Below, one piece after another: positions 1 through 14,900 of a stretch of 64,000 bases of DNA (position 1 is the first letter of the stretch; every line of letters begins with the position of its first letter). The translations under genes were made by a program, and so were the position numbers. The stretch spans positions 1-64,000 of the forward strand of contig VZTJ01004170.1 of the NCBI GenBank assembly GCA_013397795.1. The letters run 5' to 3'. The DNA is from Orthonyx spaldingii. Lineage: Eukaryota > Chordata > Aves > Passeriformes > Orthonychidae. A model generated the notes under the pieces. That model saw only the letters and a list, made by a program, of their open reading frames with translations, had not been told where the DNA came from and made no database searches.

Positions 1-3000
1 TGACTGGATGACCGCCACACTAAATCAATGATTTTCATTGCTGAGAACCTTACCTTGTGATTCTTGTTGTGCTCATTTTAATGTCATATTTGTAAAGTTA
101 ATGTATCCAGTGTTTGAAGCTTTTCTCCCTAGGGGAGTTGAAGTGCTTGTCCTTCTGGCATTTGTTTGTTGAAGTGCACACATAACATTCACACTTCTCA
201 TTAAGGCTGTGGAGTGTGGTTTGTAAGAGTCTTATGTTTGTAGGAGATCATAACTTCCCATGTGACAGTTTCATAATAATGAAATACAGTGCATTGGCCT
301 ATAAAAGGTGGTAACTGCCAGTATCAACAGCCTCTCTCCCTGTTTGAAACAAGAGAAAATTGCAGGCTGTGGAAGACAGATTGGGGAGCTCAGATATAAA
401 AAAATTACTGCTCAGGTCCAGCCTACTGTTCTTACAGGGAGATACTTTAAGTAACATAACTCAAACTCAAATATGATGCATGGTGATTGTTCTTGAAAAA
501 AACTGACCTTCTTTAAAGACATCCAGGGACCATTAAAAGTTAGAATTTTTCTCCTAATGGACTTGCTACATAACAGTGCTAAAACAGCATAAATGCATAG
601 CAGAAATTTTGTCCTTGAGCACTTGCATGGTTTACTTACAGGACTTACACTGTCTCTCTGTCCCTTCTAATATGGTCCAACTTTCTCGACTGAGTCTGGA
701 ACAACCATCTTCTGAATAAATAATATGTCTCTTCTTTACTTTGTGATAGGTTTATGTGTTTTTATACTGATTGAATTTTATTGGTTTCAAAATTAATGGA
801 AATAAGATACTATCAATATAATTTCCTTTCTGTACCTTTTGTATTATAAAATATAAAAGATGCTTGTACTGGTAAAACTTACATAAGTTACCATTGGGTG
901 CTTTTGCAAGCATTTACTGTGACTGAATGACACGTTTACATCTATAAAAGCTTTGTAAGTAACTCCTAGACAAGTGCTTGAACTTTGGTAAGAGTTTTAT
1001 CCTTTTTGAGGTTGAATAATTTTTATATTTGAAGTTTGTTTGAAAATAAGTGCTTAGGAGTAAAATATTCTTTAACAACAATAACAAGAGCACCACTGCA
1101 AAGCAAAGCAGAGACTGCTGTCTGCTGCAAAAACTTAAAATTTCTATAATGAAGTGGAATTTTACACTTTACTGGATGACAGTGCACAACTCAAAACTGT
1201 TACCACAGTCAGCTTTGCTGTGGCCTAAATGCTCAGTCATCTGAATGCTAATCCTGGAATGTGCTTCAGAAATGCTGTATCTTCAGTGGGTGAAACTGTT
1301 TTGTTACACATGAGGACATAAAAAACCTTTGCCCTGTCTAGATCTCTTACTGTGCATGGCATTTTGAAAGGTGGGACTTTCATGTGTTTGTGTCCCTGCT
1401 GCAAAGCTGCACCTTGATATAGGAGAAGTACTCAGAACAAGGGAGTCCCTGACACTTGCTTGGCCGAAATCCATCATTTATTCTTACAAAGCAGTTTCTT
1501 GCTACAATGAATCTTTCTGCTAACAAAACAGTTATTCGAGTTTATTAAGCTTTCCAGTTGGAAGTTCCTGTCAATCAAATAATTTAGTACTTCAGGTAAT
1601 ATTAAATGCTGATATTGAATGCTACATGAAATAATATTCTCATTCTCACTGCCATTCCCACAGTGCTCTGTGTTCTTCAAACTTTTTGTTTCCATTCTTT
1701 TCCATGCTTTTATGGAAGTTTTCTCAGTGAATCATTTGTAGATTTGAGCACTTAAATATCTGGAAAATACTAAGATTGTATTGTTTGGGGGTTTTTAAAA
1801 CCCTTAGTCTTTGTGCCTTATTGAGATGTAAGGGCTAATGAAATTCTTGTCTGCAAAAAAAAAAAAAAAAAAATTCTGTTTCTCTTTTACTATTAACAAT
1901 TCCATGAAGCAAACTAGGGAGTCATAGTGAATACAAAGCATTTGCCAGAGTCTCTTGGTAAGGAAACAATTTCATTTTTATAACTCATTGTATTGAAGAA
2001 AACATATAGGTGCTGTTTGTGGATTGTCTTTCAGTCTATGGCAGTGGACCATACAAAATTAGATTTTGACTTTCATCATTTTCTTACCATCTGAAATACA
2101 GAATATTCCTAACAGAAGGGCTTGTAAAATGGACTCATACTATACAATTTTGCTCCATTTTCAGTAATAGCTGAGAATGTAGTTTTATGAACTGTATCAT
2201 TTTCAGCTGTTTCTGTAGCTTTTAGAGGGTAAACTGGTAGTGCAGCTGAAAGGCATAAGTGTTCTAGATAAAACAGAAAAAAAAAGACTAAACAAAAGAG
2301 TAGGAAAAAATGGTGTGTTTTTTTTCTGAAATACACAGCTTTCACTTTCCACTTGAAAACCTCAAACCCTCCACAAATCAGTGTGCTGTAGATTATGCTG
2401 AAGTGCTTTAGGCTTGTCTGGATGTGAATGGGTAATGTGCTGATGAAAGCAGGTTCTGCATCTTGAAAAATACAAAGGAAATGCCTCAGCCTGAGCTTAG
2501 GAATTGATGAAAGTGGTGTGAGTAAAAGTAGAGGGGTCTTAATGGGACATCACTCTGCCTCAGGGCAGAACCAGCACTATGTTCATCCTTTCCTGACAGT
2601 GTTTTGCTTTGCTTTTTCTTTCCCTCTGTAGTCTGTTCTTAGAACTGTCCATGGTGGAGAATCCCAAAGGTCTTTAAGCAGTCTGCTCACTTTAGAAAGG
2701 AAAGCTTGTAATGTCTAACTGAGCCTTTGCTTCAGTGTAAGCCTATTATTGCTTTGTCTATTACCATTGGACAAAGACAACCGTTTATTTCTTCTCTTTT
2801 TATAGCTGTCTTCTGTACATTTTAGGACTGATACCTTTTAGGCAGCTGTAGTCTAGGTAATTTAATGTCTTTCATTCTTCTTTTACAGATATTTATCTAA
2901 AGCTTTGTTCATCTCTTAGAATAATTTGAGGACTCTATCAGTTATTCACTGTTTTCAGCTGTGATGTTTCAACTGGATGCACCACTTCATTAAGGGCTTA

Positions 3001-3479
3001 TTTGGCCCAGTTAGATGGCAGAAGTTTCTTCACAGGTGTCATGAGTAATGCAGATCTATCATAGTATATAGTTCTGTTTTTCATGCCATCATATTGGCAT
3101 TGACTAAGTTCCTTTTCTTCATTCAGCTGTTTCTGGCTTAAAATGCTGTTTTGCAATAACCATTCCCAAATTGCATCCTTGATTTTTCAGGTCCTATTTC
3201 CAATTGCTCAAAAACCAGGCATCTTAGTGTTCTTGCAAATTTGGTGAGCCCAGTCTGCCATCTAGGTGTCTCTAGTGAAGCTCAAATCATGACTTTGTTC
3301 TGTGATGATTTAGAAGTGTTCCCATATTTTTTCCAAACTCTTATAAATCTCTCTTATGGGGAATATTCTTTTGACAGTGTTTTTCTAGCTTCCCTTTGAG
3401 AATTTTGTGTATTTTTTTCTTGTCAGCAGCATCACTGAAGTTTTGACAGATGCTGCTTCATCTGGATTCACAAAACTTA

Positions 3480-3735
3480 TTTACTTGTCGTAGGAATAAG
3501 ATGGATTGATGTGATTTGTTCTTGACAAATCCATGTTGCCTGTTACTTACCCCTTGGATACTTTGTAGATGTTGGCAAATCAGCATTTTTTCTTTTTCAG
3601 TGTTTTTCTGAGAATGGACTAGAGTTGACTGGATTATAATTCCCTGACTCCTCCTTGTTCCCTTTTCTCAAGATAGAATAGACAGAATGCCTCCATGTTT
3701 ATTTCCCTTGAATTTTGGTACCTCAGAATGTTGTT
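3480..3735 (-). mobile_element. Old CR1 LINE fragment, antisense
   Basis: Words such as 'gttgactggattataattccctgactcc' (shortened here) resemble the reverse strand of the reverse-transcriptase part of CR1 elements, where the text reads 'ctgacaggcctatagttccc'. The copy is strongly diverged and its limits are uncertain. Confidence 0.5.
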
Positions 3736-3775
3736 GGCAACCTAGTAGTGGCAGTGTTGCATTGGATTGATTGGG

Positions 3776-4072
3776 CTGCTCTCTACAACTGCTCCAGAGA
3801 GGGTGTAATGGGGTGGGTGTCAGCCTCTCCTCCCAAGCTGCAAGAGATAGGATGAGAGGGAATGGCCTCAGGTAGTGTCAAGGGAGATTTAGACTGGATA
3901 TTTCTTCTCTTGAAGGAGTTATCAGCATTGGAACAGGCTGCCTGGGAAGGTGGCTGAGTCGCCACCCCTGGAGTTATGTAAAACATGTTTTAGTGGTGCA
4001 CTTGGCAGTGTTAGGTAAATGGTTGGACCTGCTGATCCTAAGGGTCTTTCCCAAGCTAAATGATTCTGACAG
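3776..4072 (+). mobile_element. CR1 LINE 3' end, sense
   Basis: The typical CR1 tail is readable in order: gagagggaatggcctca, ggaacaggctgcctggga, ggcagtgttaggtaaatggt, then tttcccaagctaaatgattctga at the 3' terminus. The body is 5'-truncated, as usual for CR1. Confidence 0.88.
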
Positions 4073-4358
4073 TTGATGTCACTCACTGTTCAAGTGTTAG
4101 ATGTTTCCATATTGCATAGTATGTTGTATTTCATGCAGTTTCACCATTCCATAACTATCTAAATGAAGTTCTTGTGGAAAGACTTGAAAAAGAAAACCCT
4201 TCAATTCAAATTTTTCTTCTCTGAAGTTCTAAAGTGTTGTCAAAATTGGGTTTTTAGTGTAGTTATTTTATGTTACTTGATAAATGAAGCTTAGTACTCA
4301 TTATTCTATTTTGGGAAATTGGTATTAAGATATTTTTTTAATATATTTAATTTTCCAG

Positions 4359-4480
4359 TTTGTCAAATTTGCCAACATTGAGGAAGACACACCCTCATAT
4401 CACAGACGCTACGACTTCTTTGTGTCCCGGTTCAGTGCCATGTGTCATTCCTGTGACCAGGATCCAGAAATACAGACTGA
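4359..4480 (+). CDS. EFR3A: EFR3A coding exon, window residues 1-41
   Basis: The acceptor is atttaattttccag and the donor is gtaagt. The frame opens directly with the codons for FVKFANIEED and ends two bases into a Glu codon. This is the first EFR3A exon in the window and corresponds to about residue 123 of the human protein. Confidence 0.97.
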
Positions 4481-7400
4481 GTAAGTGCCACTCTGTAGGA
4501 ATTAGTGAAAACTGTTGACACATTAATATTGTCTGTAATACAGCTTTTATTAAGGATTTTAGTGGAGTTGTTCATTCCCTGTGAAGAAAATGACAGTCTG
4601 ACTTTTTGAGTAGCACCCAATATTGCAAATCTTAGGTAGCTAGAACTCCTGGAGTATTTAGGTGTAATTTTACCTGAATAGTGCCTGTTAGATTGTGTGG
4701 ATTCTCTCCAGCAAGGCACCACTTATTATGATAAATGCGTGAGTTCATAACTTACTTGAGATATTAACAAGGCTACTTATATGAAAAGCAAAAGCATATG
4801 TTAAGTCTGCTCTTTGAGAATTACTCATTAAAATTGGATTTTCTTAGATGTCTGAAGTGTGCTCATGTGTGTGCAACTCAAGAGCCTCCATGAATGGGAA
4901 TTCCAATGTTCCGTTCTTACGGAAGTGCCACAGTTTGTTTTCCTGCGGCTCCCCCTGAGGATGCATCCTTCCCAGGAGCAGCTTTCCCAGTTGTTTGTAC
5001 ATCCCTCTTCTTTCCTGCTTTGTGTGTTATCCTACTGAAACTGTCTCAAAAGGTCTGGAATGATATTGGAGCCATATTGAATGCACAAGACTTCATTCAG
5101 AAATAGCTAAAATACAAACAGCTGCAGATTTTGGTATTTATAAAATTGAATTCTAAACAGTAATAGTAACTATAAAAATTGATTGACTCTGTAGCTCATC
5201 TTAGAAATGTTTTAATTCAGAGAATTTGGCTGAGCAGGGGCTAGTTAAGTGTTGTCCATACTGAAATCAAAATTTAAAAAATGTGGGAAGGATTTTAGTA
5301 GAAATAATTAAAAATTTTAGTGAGCCTTGTGCTTATTTCATTTGATAGCTGTAACAGCTTTCTTCTACTTGTTTTCAGGAAGTAAATTCTCTTCCTACCA
5401 TTTACTATAATGGATAATTTGCTATTATCACTTCAAAAATAATATTTTGATATTAATTTCATTGCACAGGTTCTCCTGCAAGCTATTTTTGTTTAATAAA
5501 ATAATGACAATAGCTAGCAGTTAGACCCTCTTTTTTTGATCTTATTTTTTTCTTTTTATTATTTCACTGTTCTTGATTAGTTCTCAGTGGATTTCATTCA
5601 AATATTTTTAGAACGAAAGTGGTGGTTCCTTTTGTGCTTTAGGCTTAAGTGGACAGAATTATCCTTTGCTTTCCATCTTGTGAATCTTTCAGAAATCTTT
5701 AAAGATCTTTTCTGACTAATTCATAGCCTTAATTTTGACTTCTAAGGGCATGATCACATAGCTGTTCTAGATATTACTTCAGCTGTGTTGTGGTAGCTTC
5801 ACAACGTTTTTCTTCATCTCTGGAATAGGCTGAGATTGTGCAAAGTTTCAACTGATGGGTGGTGAATTGGGTAGAGTTGGTGGGTTTTATCCATGTGACT
5901 TTTGTCAGAGGTGATGTACAAAGTTTTAGTCTTCATTGATCAACGTCAGGTTTATCCTTACAGGCCATAAGCTCAGTTCTGTTCAGTTGTTTGTTTTGTC
6001 AGCTGCCTTACTGGCTTTAAAGGTGTTCAAAGAAATCATGGGCAACCTTGGTGATTGTCCAGTTTGCCACTTGCTGCTTGTGAGAACCTACTAGAGTTCC
6101 ACACTACTTAATTCCTGCTGCCCAGCAGGTACAGAGCCATACTGGGAGGTGCTGTGTTTCTGGGCCTCAGTAATTCCTCTTTTCCTTCCTCAGGATCCGA
6201 ATTGCTGGAATCAGGGGCATTCAGGGAGTGGTTCGAAAAACAGTGAATGATGAACTTCGAGCAACTATATGGGAACCTCAGCACATGGACAAGATAGTGC
6301 CATCATTGCTGTTCAACATGCAGAAAATAGAAGATGTTGACAGGTAATTTTATTCCTTGCCACCAGTGTGGTTTTTTTTAAGCAATCTCTAGGCTAAGTT
6401 TTTACAATGGGTAGCTTTTTCTTTTCTTTTTAGTGGAAGCAACAACTCACCTTTACTAGCTGAGGCTCTTTGAAATTGATAGTATAGTAATGGTTCTTAA
6501 TGTTTCCTATCTTAAAATCTTTTCAGCCACTTTTTTTCACTTGTTGGAGATTTTATTGGCCTAAAAGTTGTTCCAGAAATTATATATCCATATTTTGACT
6601 TGATAAAAATTGTGAACTCCATGTTTTATTGGATCAGATGCAGAGATGAGTAAGCAAATGCTTTTAGGTGACTCAAATGATTTTGCTACTTAGATTTAGT
6701 AAAAAATTAGGGTTTAATTCCTTTAGCCATTAGTAAGAACTGCTTGTACTGGCTGAAACAGTCCTCAGAGTAAGGAATTAAAGTTTTATTTCTATGTAGA
6801 CCCCCTTTTCTTTTTTGCTTTCAGTGACTCCTAGGCATGTTGCTTGCGACATTTGCAAAAAGATCTTCAAAAAGATTGCTGTGAGAATTAAAGCTGAGGA
6901 GATGCCAGTCACCTTACAATTGAAATGTCACCTTTTTTTTTGGTCTGTGGCTAAACACTATGTAGGTGTAAAAACTGTTTATTGGTAGCACTGGGAAATT
7001 TCCATAAAACCAGCTTTGGCTGTTCAAGCAAATTAAATATTCATTCCATGTCCAATTCTGGCTGCTTCAAAACTTGCCTGCTAAGAGGCTCAGCAGCCTT
7101 TCTATAACAACAAGTTTTTCATGCTTTCACTCAGCTTTCTAGATCTGTCAGTTTCTCTTTTTTGGTTCGAGTTTTGGTGGCATTTATTTTTCAATTCTTC
7201 AGCTTTATTTTTGTTCTTTCTAACTGCCAGCACCTGCCTCATGTCTAAAGCAAATTTTCAGACTAAGTAACTAAAATCAATAGTGGTCTGTCTGTCCATG
7301 CTTTATCTGTTTACTGCATATAACTGAGGGTCCACACAATAGGTACAGAAATATGCACTTGAATTTTACATCTGAAGAGTGATCTGAGTAAGAGAGAAAG

Positions 7401-8893
7401 GTTTCTGAAGCTGCTGTTTGAACAAGGAGAGCCTGGTTTGCCTTTGCTTACTCTTACAGGGCTTCTAGCTGCAGGTGGGCCCTTGTCTTTGTTACTCTTT
7501 ACAGTGCCCTCAGGGGTTCACTTTCCATTTTGTAGCAAAAATAAATTAACTACTGAAGGAAAAACTGACTGAAGTAGGATTTGGATTAACTACTTAAAGT
7601 GGATCAGTTTATAGGTACTGCAGGAGTGATTTTTATAGTCTTATTGAGCAATGCAAAGTAGTGGTAGAAAAACAAATCTGTCAAAAAGCAACTTAAATTT
7701 CTGAACTGTTGTGCTTGAAACTTGTCCTATAATGCACATTCAATGTGAAAAAAGAGACTAATGATTTTCCAAATGGTGAGTAGGGGTCTTGTATGTGTAG
7801 GTCACATCTTGTATGATGTGAATATGACAGAAAAGCTGAAAACAGTATTCTTAAATTGTTATCTGCTGGTCGTAAATGATGTTACAGAGAATTTCTCATT
7901 TTATTTTATGTGTGACTTCATATTTGTGGAGCACAGAGACATCTTGCAGAGTAGGAGTAAGAAACATATTGTTCTGGCAGATGGAATCAAAGCATTATTT
8001 GAGAAAGAGCAGAAATTCCAGAAAATACCCCCAACTTAAGTCCATAGGAAAAAAAAACATTTTTGTTTAAAGCTGAAGTACATGTAGGTAAAGCTTACCT
8101 TGAAAGTCAGTGTAATTTTAGCTTGTGGAACCTGAATTCAAGGTTAATAGCTTAATCAAGGTTCTTTTGAATACATACCAGATGAGACCCTTCTTGGAGT
8201 TAAGAATTTACTGCTTAAACAACATCTAAAAAACATAAATGTCTTTGTGGATGTCATTATTTGTTCATATATCTGAGTGCACATTCTAGTTACATGTCTA
8301 TCAGACATTATGTGATGTGTATCATCTATTTATGTGCATCTCTAAAACAGGGAAGGGATGTATGAAATTGGTAATTCACTTACTTTGTAACATATTCTTC
8401 ATGGTAACTGTGGAGCTGAACGTGCCAGCCTTATTTCAGGCAGCAGGACACTCTAGCACTTCTTGTAAACCTGACTTCAAATCCTCCTGATACATCTGTA
8501 ATGTCCATATGAATTCTGATTTAGATCTAAGTTAGAATTTATTTCTTTCTCAGGGTAAGTGAATCACAGTCAATCATTCCTGTACCTACTCTGTTCAAAA
8601 GTAGTGGTTCTTACTTTACATGTCCTATAATATTTTTTGGCCAGTTCTGGTTTTATGGCATTAAAGAAGTCTTATGCTGAAGTTGCTGAGTTGCTCTGAA
8701 GTCTGTGATCAGGTGTGTGCTATGGAAACTGCTGTACTTCAACACATCCTGCTTCCAGTTCCTTGTTCTGTTAGAGATTCCCCACAGAAAAGCCAGTAGA
8801 GCAACTGAAAAGAGCTGGCCTTGCCTGTTTCATTGCAAAGCACATTTTCAGCCCTCTTGTGGTAATACAAAAGGTCTAGATGTAGAGGAATAC

Positions 8894-8934
<41 letters not shown>

Positions 8935-11900
8935 GTTGCAGTTGGATTTCTCAGAGGTTTTCTGATATTTCTGTTAAAACTAAGTATGATTTACTCATTT
9001 GAATCTAGAAACTCGAGAGGCTGTACAAAGCTTTTCTGTAAATCTAGAGAGAGTATTCAATATTCATTGTCTTTCATCTGATAATGCCAAGGAACACTTA
9101 CTGAGAAATACTTTGAGGTAGGTGCTGTTACATTTCCAGCTAAAATGTTATTCCTGCAGACAACACAAGATAATTTAAGACATTCTGATGCAGTCAAAGA
9201 GTAACATTTTATACTAGGAAGATTAAGCTAAAAAAAGACTCCAAGCAGTGCTGAGAAGTCACCTTCTGTAGGTTTGCATATGGAAGCACTTAAAACATAA
9301 CTTATTTTTACTTCATTTCAGCTGGAATTCTTTCAGACAGACTTAGCTCTGTGTGCTCTGCAGCCTGCTTTCTTTGTCCTCCCCACCCACCTTTGCAATG
9401 CTGTTGTATTTTAGGGAATCTGTGTCAAAACAGCAATGGAAATGACAGTCCTACATTGCCATTTGTACCTTCTCTGTGCTGAGAAGGGTGACCATCTCCC
9501 TAGATCAGAGTCTAGGCAGTACAGGGGAAGGAAACAAAAGGGAGATTGAGAGGCATAGCAGTTGGATAAAGCTGGAGTTTAGTGGTACTCATGGTGGATT
9601 ATATACAAATTGTCATGCCTTTCAAAATTCTAATCATGCTGCACTTGTAAAACAATTTCTCCTTACTTACCTAACAGGGTTCCTGAGGTTCTCCTGTTAC
9701 TAAAATCTGACAAGCTACCACTGTTATGGTAACTCCTGAAATACTGATGTTTCCAGAGGCAACAGGATTTTCATATGGCCAATTTTAGATTTCAGTAGTA
9801 TTGAGACACTAGAGAATCTTTTGCCATCAAAAGATATATTACAACTATGATGTTAACATGTTCATTTGACTAGTGATATTTCAATTTGCAACTTTTTATA
9901 ATGCTCTAAAGCTAAGGTTTTATGATACTTAACTAAACTGGATGCTCTTGATGGACACTTTTAAACATTTAACACACAAGCTTGCATTGCAGAACTGAAA
10001 TTATGTTTAAGGATTTAGCATACTGATTTCTGCAGTCTAAAGTTAATGTTAAATGCATAATGCATAATGTTAATGTAGGTGAATGAATCCTCACGTAAGT
10101 TTCTATAATGTGTTTTGTGAGAGAAAATAAAAAGGTTGCCACCTGTACAGTGACCCTTGATAAGTGATGGAGGTACCTCAGGGGGAGTTGTTTGCTTTCT
10201 TTCTGAAACCTCTTTTCACCATGGTGCCCACAGAGGGGCTCAGCAGTGCCCTGTCCATAGTAATGATGGAAGACAGTCAGGAGGTGACCAACTTCTACAC
10301 TATTTGGAGGTAACTATATGGGTTAGAATGTTCTAATTTGTTCACTCAGACATTTTTTTTCAACTCACAAGGCATCTGTTTGTGCAGAAGTATTGGAGTT
10401 TCATTTAATGCTCACCCGGACAGTGTGGATTCATTAGTGGGCAGGTGAATGAGATCATTAATCTGAACAATATCACTAAGATTCTGTCTAACTTTTTCAT
10501 GGTTTCACAGCCTTCATTCATCATTAGCAACACACAGTGGTTTGTCAAAATGTGGTGTGTAACAAGTTAACTGAGTATTAGCAGCTTTTGTGTTTGTGGT
10601 CAGTACTGAGTGAACAGATGATGATCTATGGTCCTGCTATAAGAGAATAAAATATTTTATTCAGAATTCTGGTTTGATGCATATTTGAAATACAGTTATT
10701 GCCTAGTTCAAGAATGTGACTCATGAATGTTGTAATACCGAGGGTGGGTACTGTAAAGAAAAAGTGAATGTTAGTCAGTAATATAATCAATGCATTTTGT
10801 CTTATTTCAGCAGAATAGGCCCCTTATCCTCTCCTACAGGAGGAGAGAAAGAAGAAAATCCTTCTGTGCTGGCTGAGAATTGTTTCAGGGAACTGCTGGG
10901 ACGAGCAACCTATGGAAATATGAATAATGCTGTCAGACCAGTTTTTGCGTAAGTTGAAAATTTATGGAAGATCTTAAAAGTTTTCTTTATTTCATCCTCT
11001 TAATTCTGTTGCATTAAATTTCTTCCTACTTTTTAACTGAAAGGTTCCCATTCACATTTCTTGAAAAAATTGCCCCTCTTTTAATCTCTCTTCTTTGTTA
11101 CCTGTCTGTAAATTTGAAGGTAGTTATGGAGGAATGCATGTCCTGCTTTACTGATTTCTAGAAGGGAAATACAATAATTTACATCAGTTATTGCTTCAGT
11201 TGGCCTTTTTTTTCCAATGTGAAGCTTTATCCAAGCTATTAGTGTCCCGTAGATGAGTGTTACAATCAGTGGAGATAGAAACCAGGTAAAATACAAGTAG
11301 CACAAAGGAATACTGTGCCCCATAAAGGCACAATTTATATTTTCTTGCCATTTTCTTGCTGGATCTGTTTTGATATTCTGTGAGGAATATCTTTAACAGC
11401 TCATTTAGTAATGAGTGGCAGATGTGCACACAGTATGCACATTAGGCACAAACACCCACAGTACAAATTATACCTGATGTATTAACACTCAGTGACACCA
11501 CTTTCAAAGCCTGGCTTTTCCTGGCAGTGAGGAGAGCTGCTTGTTGCTTCTTGTAGATTTTTCAAGGTACATCCCAGTTACAGGAATATGTTCTCTTAGG
11601 TGGCCTAGTTCTTCCCACCAAGATGAAGTAGTTTATTTATACACTGAAAAACCTTCCAGCTACCAAAAGCCATTTTCAAGGTAGCAGTGTTAAAAACAGA
11701 AATTGCAAATGAAGATAGGGTTGGTATTGAAGGCAGAACACTTTTGTAGCCCCTTGTTTTTCCTGAAAAAGCATTGACTACAAAGAACTGTACCATTCTC
11801 TTACTTTCTGTATGTACCCGTTATGCCAACCTGATAGGAGTTTCTGTTGCAAAGTTGAGTGTTTATTAAAAAATACTTGTTCTTTCCTAGATTAAAAATT

Positions 11901-14900
11901 TGCATTCCTCCAAAATACCTGTGACCAGAGTGAACACCCAGGTACTAAACAGTCTGGATGGACTGTTGGTATTATACTGCAGCTGCTTTCTTACCACTTC
12001 TCAGTTCTTTTTATGGATTTATCTCAAACCTGTGCCATCATTTGCAGTCACTTCAGTCTTTTGAATCATTTTAGTATCAGTGAAGTTTCCTACAAATAAT
12101 CCCAGATTCCCTAGACTAGAGGTAGTGCTTGGTTTGGGATTTGAGAAGGCATCATAGCTGCTTTTCCTGTGGCAAATCTGAAGCCTGTGTATCTAAAGTG
12201 TTATTTCCAGCCTATTTTCATTTCTTACATGCTATGGCTGTAAGGAACCAGTTGACTCTGTGTGCACCCCAGTGTGCCACATGCTGCATTTATGCACCGA
12301 AATGAGGAGATAATGACCAGTTACTCAGAATATATTATCTCCTCTATGAATAGAGAGTCTTTGTAGTCACCATTTTTGTGTTCTACTTTGAGGACAAATT
12401 GCCAAATGTGTTTTTTAGAAATGACTGCTGTAAAGGTTTAGTATTTTTGAAGAACAAGAGATGCAGAAAATGCAATTTTAAGCAGTTTTTCCTAAACAAA
12501 AAAGGAGTGCTCTGTCTAATCAGCTTCACTTTGTGAATGAGCAGAACAGGTAGAATGAAAGTTTGAGACAGTCTGTTGCACTTTATCAGATTGAAAAACC
12601 TGACTTAGCTTATGATTAGGAAACAGTTTCTTTTAACAATTTTCAGCTATTTCACAGCTTTTAAAGAAACTCTGGAAATAGAGATAAGGTTTCTTATTAC
12701 AATGCTAACATGAAGGTGCAGGCTCAATTCCCCACCTGAAGGCTTCCTTCATGTGGCACTGCAATATCAGACAATGTGCTATCATTTCCTTGCAAAACTC
12801 AGAGAGCTGTGCTTGCATCATGACTCAGGGTGTATCCAATGATTGAGGGATTTAAATATAATGAAGATGGTAGAAATCTGAAGTCAGTCTCCTGGTATAG
12901 GTTTGGATTGACATTAATTTTCCTTGCCTTTGGCAGAAAATCTCCATGGTTATAATTGTCTACATGCAGTAGCTAGAAACTCTCAAAAATAATTTGTAAT
13001 AAAATCTTACAGATCAATCTCGCAAATTGCTTAATGAAAGTCAAAAAATTTTACATTAACATTAACTGAAAAAATTTTGTATGTTGTGTCAACAGTCAGA
13101 AGCTATTGAGACATACTTATCATGGATTTGCAATGGTGAACAGATGAGGCAGATTCAGAGATCTAGAAATCTAGTGAGACTTCCCAAGTGTAACAACTGT
13201 ATTTCCATTCTTGTCAGTTATCACATCATGTGTGCAGGGATTTGGAATATTAACAGACTGGTGTTTAATATTATTTCAGCAAACGTGATGCATGAGCAGA
13301 ATATTTTATGCATGCCTCAGTTATGCTTTCTGCTCCTCACTATCAATTTATCATCTATTACTATAAGGATTGCATGCATGTGTGACACTGAGAAAGAATT
13401 CAGGGATCATTAGTGGCTCTCTCTCCAGAAATTTGCATTATTGGTTCTGCTGTTCCTTTGAAATTGAGAAACCTAATTATGTACTTTTGCTATACATATG
13501 CAGCAGATCTCAATGGAAGGCCGAGTTTGGCATTTGTTAATCCAGCAATAGAATGTTTTGCAATCTTTATTAGATATTCTTTATTAAAAGAAATGTAATT
13601 AAAAAACAAAAGAGGAGTTAAGATGTGACTTGATTTTAACTGAAGTAAATGCACCATACTAAAAATACTCTTTACTGTGTTTTGCAAAAACAAAACTACA
13701 CTGAATACACTTGTTATGATCAGTAAAATACATCACCTACAGGAATCTAATCCTGCTGTCATTAGGAGGAAATTTCCAGTATACAAAGCATACTGCCCAT
13801 TGAGCTGTTACACAAAGCTTTAACCAAGGCTGTCATCCTCCCCCTGCTGTCTTCCCAGCAGTTCATCCACCTGAAGCAGTTAATACTTGGCCTTTCTGGA
13901 AAAATAAAATTGTGTGTCTTGTTTAGAGAGGATTTTTTTTTTTTTTTTAACATGATATGGGATGTAGTTGACCATAATCTGCCTGAATTCATCTTTGGGG
14001 CAGATGAATAGGAACTGTCAAGGGTAACAGAGAACACATGCTGCCTTGAAAGGTTAAAGGATCAGTTCCAGTCAGGAGAAGACAGTGGAGAGTATGATTT
14101 TCTATTTGATGAGGCAAAAATAAAATATCTTACCTAAAGTAAGATCTCATGTACAAGATATGATGGACTGTACTGGAATGATAGTAAGAGAGGAAGAAGA
14201 CATGAATAAATACATTATGAGCCATTAAGCCTTGAAGGGTTTAAAGAGGCAATTTTGTTTGGTTTTCTATCCCAAGGCAGGATTAAATATACCTATGCAC
14301 AAGAAAGGCAGCCATCCCCAACAGCTGGATATTTAGTAATGCAAATCTGCTGTTTTCTTGGCAGGCAAATACCTTTAAAATTCCCGACATTCTTTCCTGT
14401 AGGGATTTCTGTTGAAGGTATGTGATGTGGCAAAATGGCAGAACTTTTTTTGAATCTCTGCAATGGGCTGCAAGATAATTTAGGGCACAGGAGATGCTTT
14501 TTATTATCTGGCTTAATCAGCCTTGAGGGAGACCTGTGCACAGCAGATGGGTCACTGGGCTGGGAGCAGCTGCCCAGGGAGTGAATTGAGATCTCCACAT
14601 TCTAGGCAGAGTAACAAAGCATCCAGCCAGTCCTGTGCTCACAGTGCTGACTTCTTTCACCTGCAGGACTTCCCAGTTTGTTGTTTCAAGCATCTTCATG
14701 TTTCCTAAGTTCTTTGAGAAAAGGGAGAGCAGTAATAATGTTTCAGTAGCTGAGATACGTGTTTAGGAACACAACCTAAGTTCCGTTTTTGTTACGAAGG
14801 TTTTTTTGTTGATTTGGCATGTTTGCTGTTCATTGGTGAATTTGTTTGTGGGTTTGTTTTGATTTTTTAAAAACCTAAATCATACCAATTAAAATGCATC

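Larger units (their letters stand above)
1..4358 (+). other. EFR3A intron, left part
   Basis: This is AT-rich intronic DNA. I looked for the preceding EFR3A exon (ending ...LQVLGTNS) and did not find it, so the window opens inside the intron. It holds a 20-base poly(A) run at 1855-1874 and two CR1 relics near its right end. Confidence 0.8.

Noticed and set aside
12720..12765. A tRNA-like 'ggctcaattcccc' word
   Set aside because: No matching A box, acceptor stem or anticodon arm could be folded around it.
13081..13413. Plus-strand open frame of 110 residues in an EFR3A intron
   Set aside because: No similarity to a known protein, no splice sites in context and codon use like random intron sequence.
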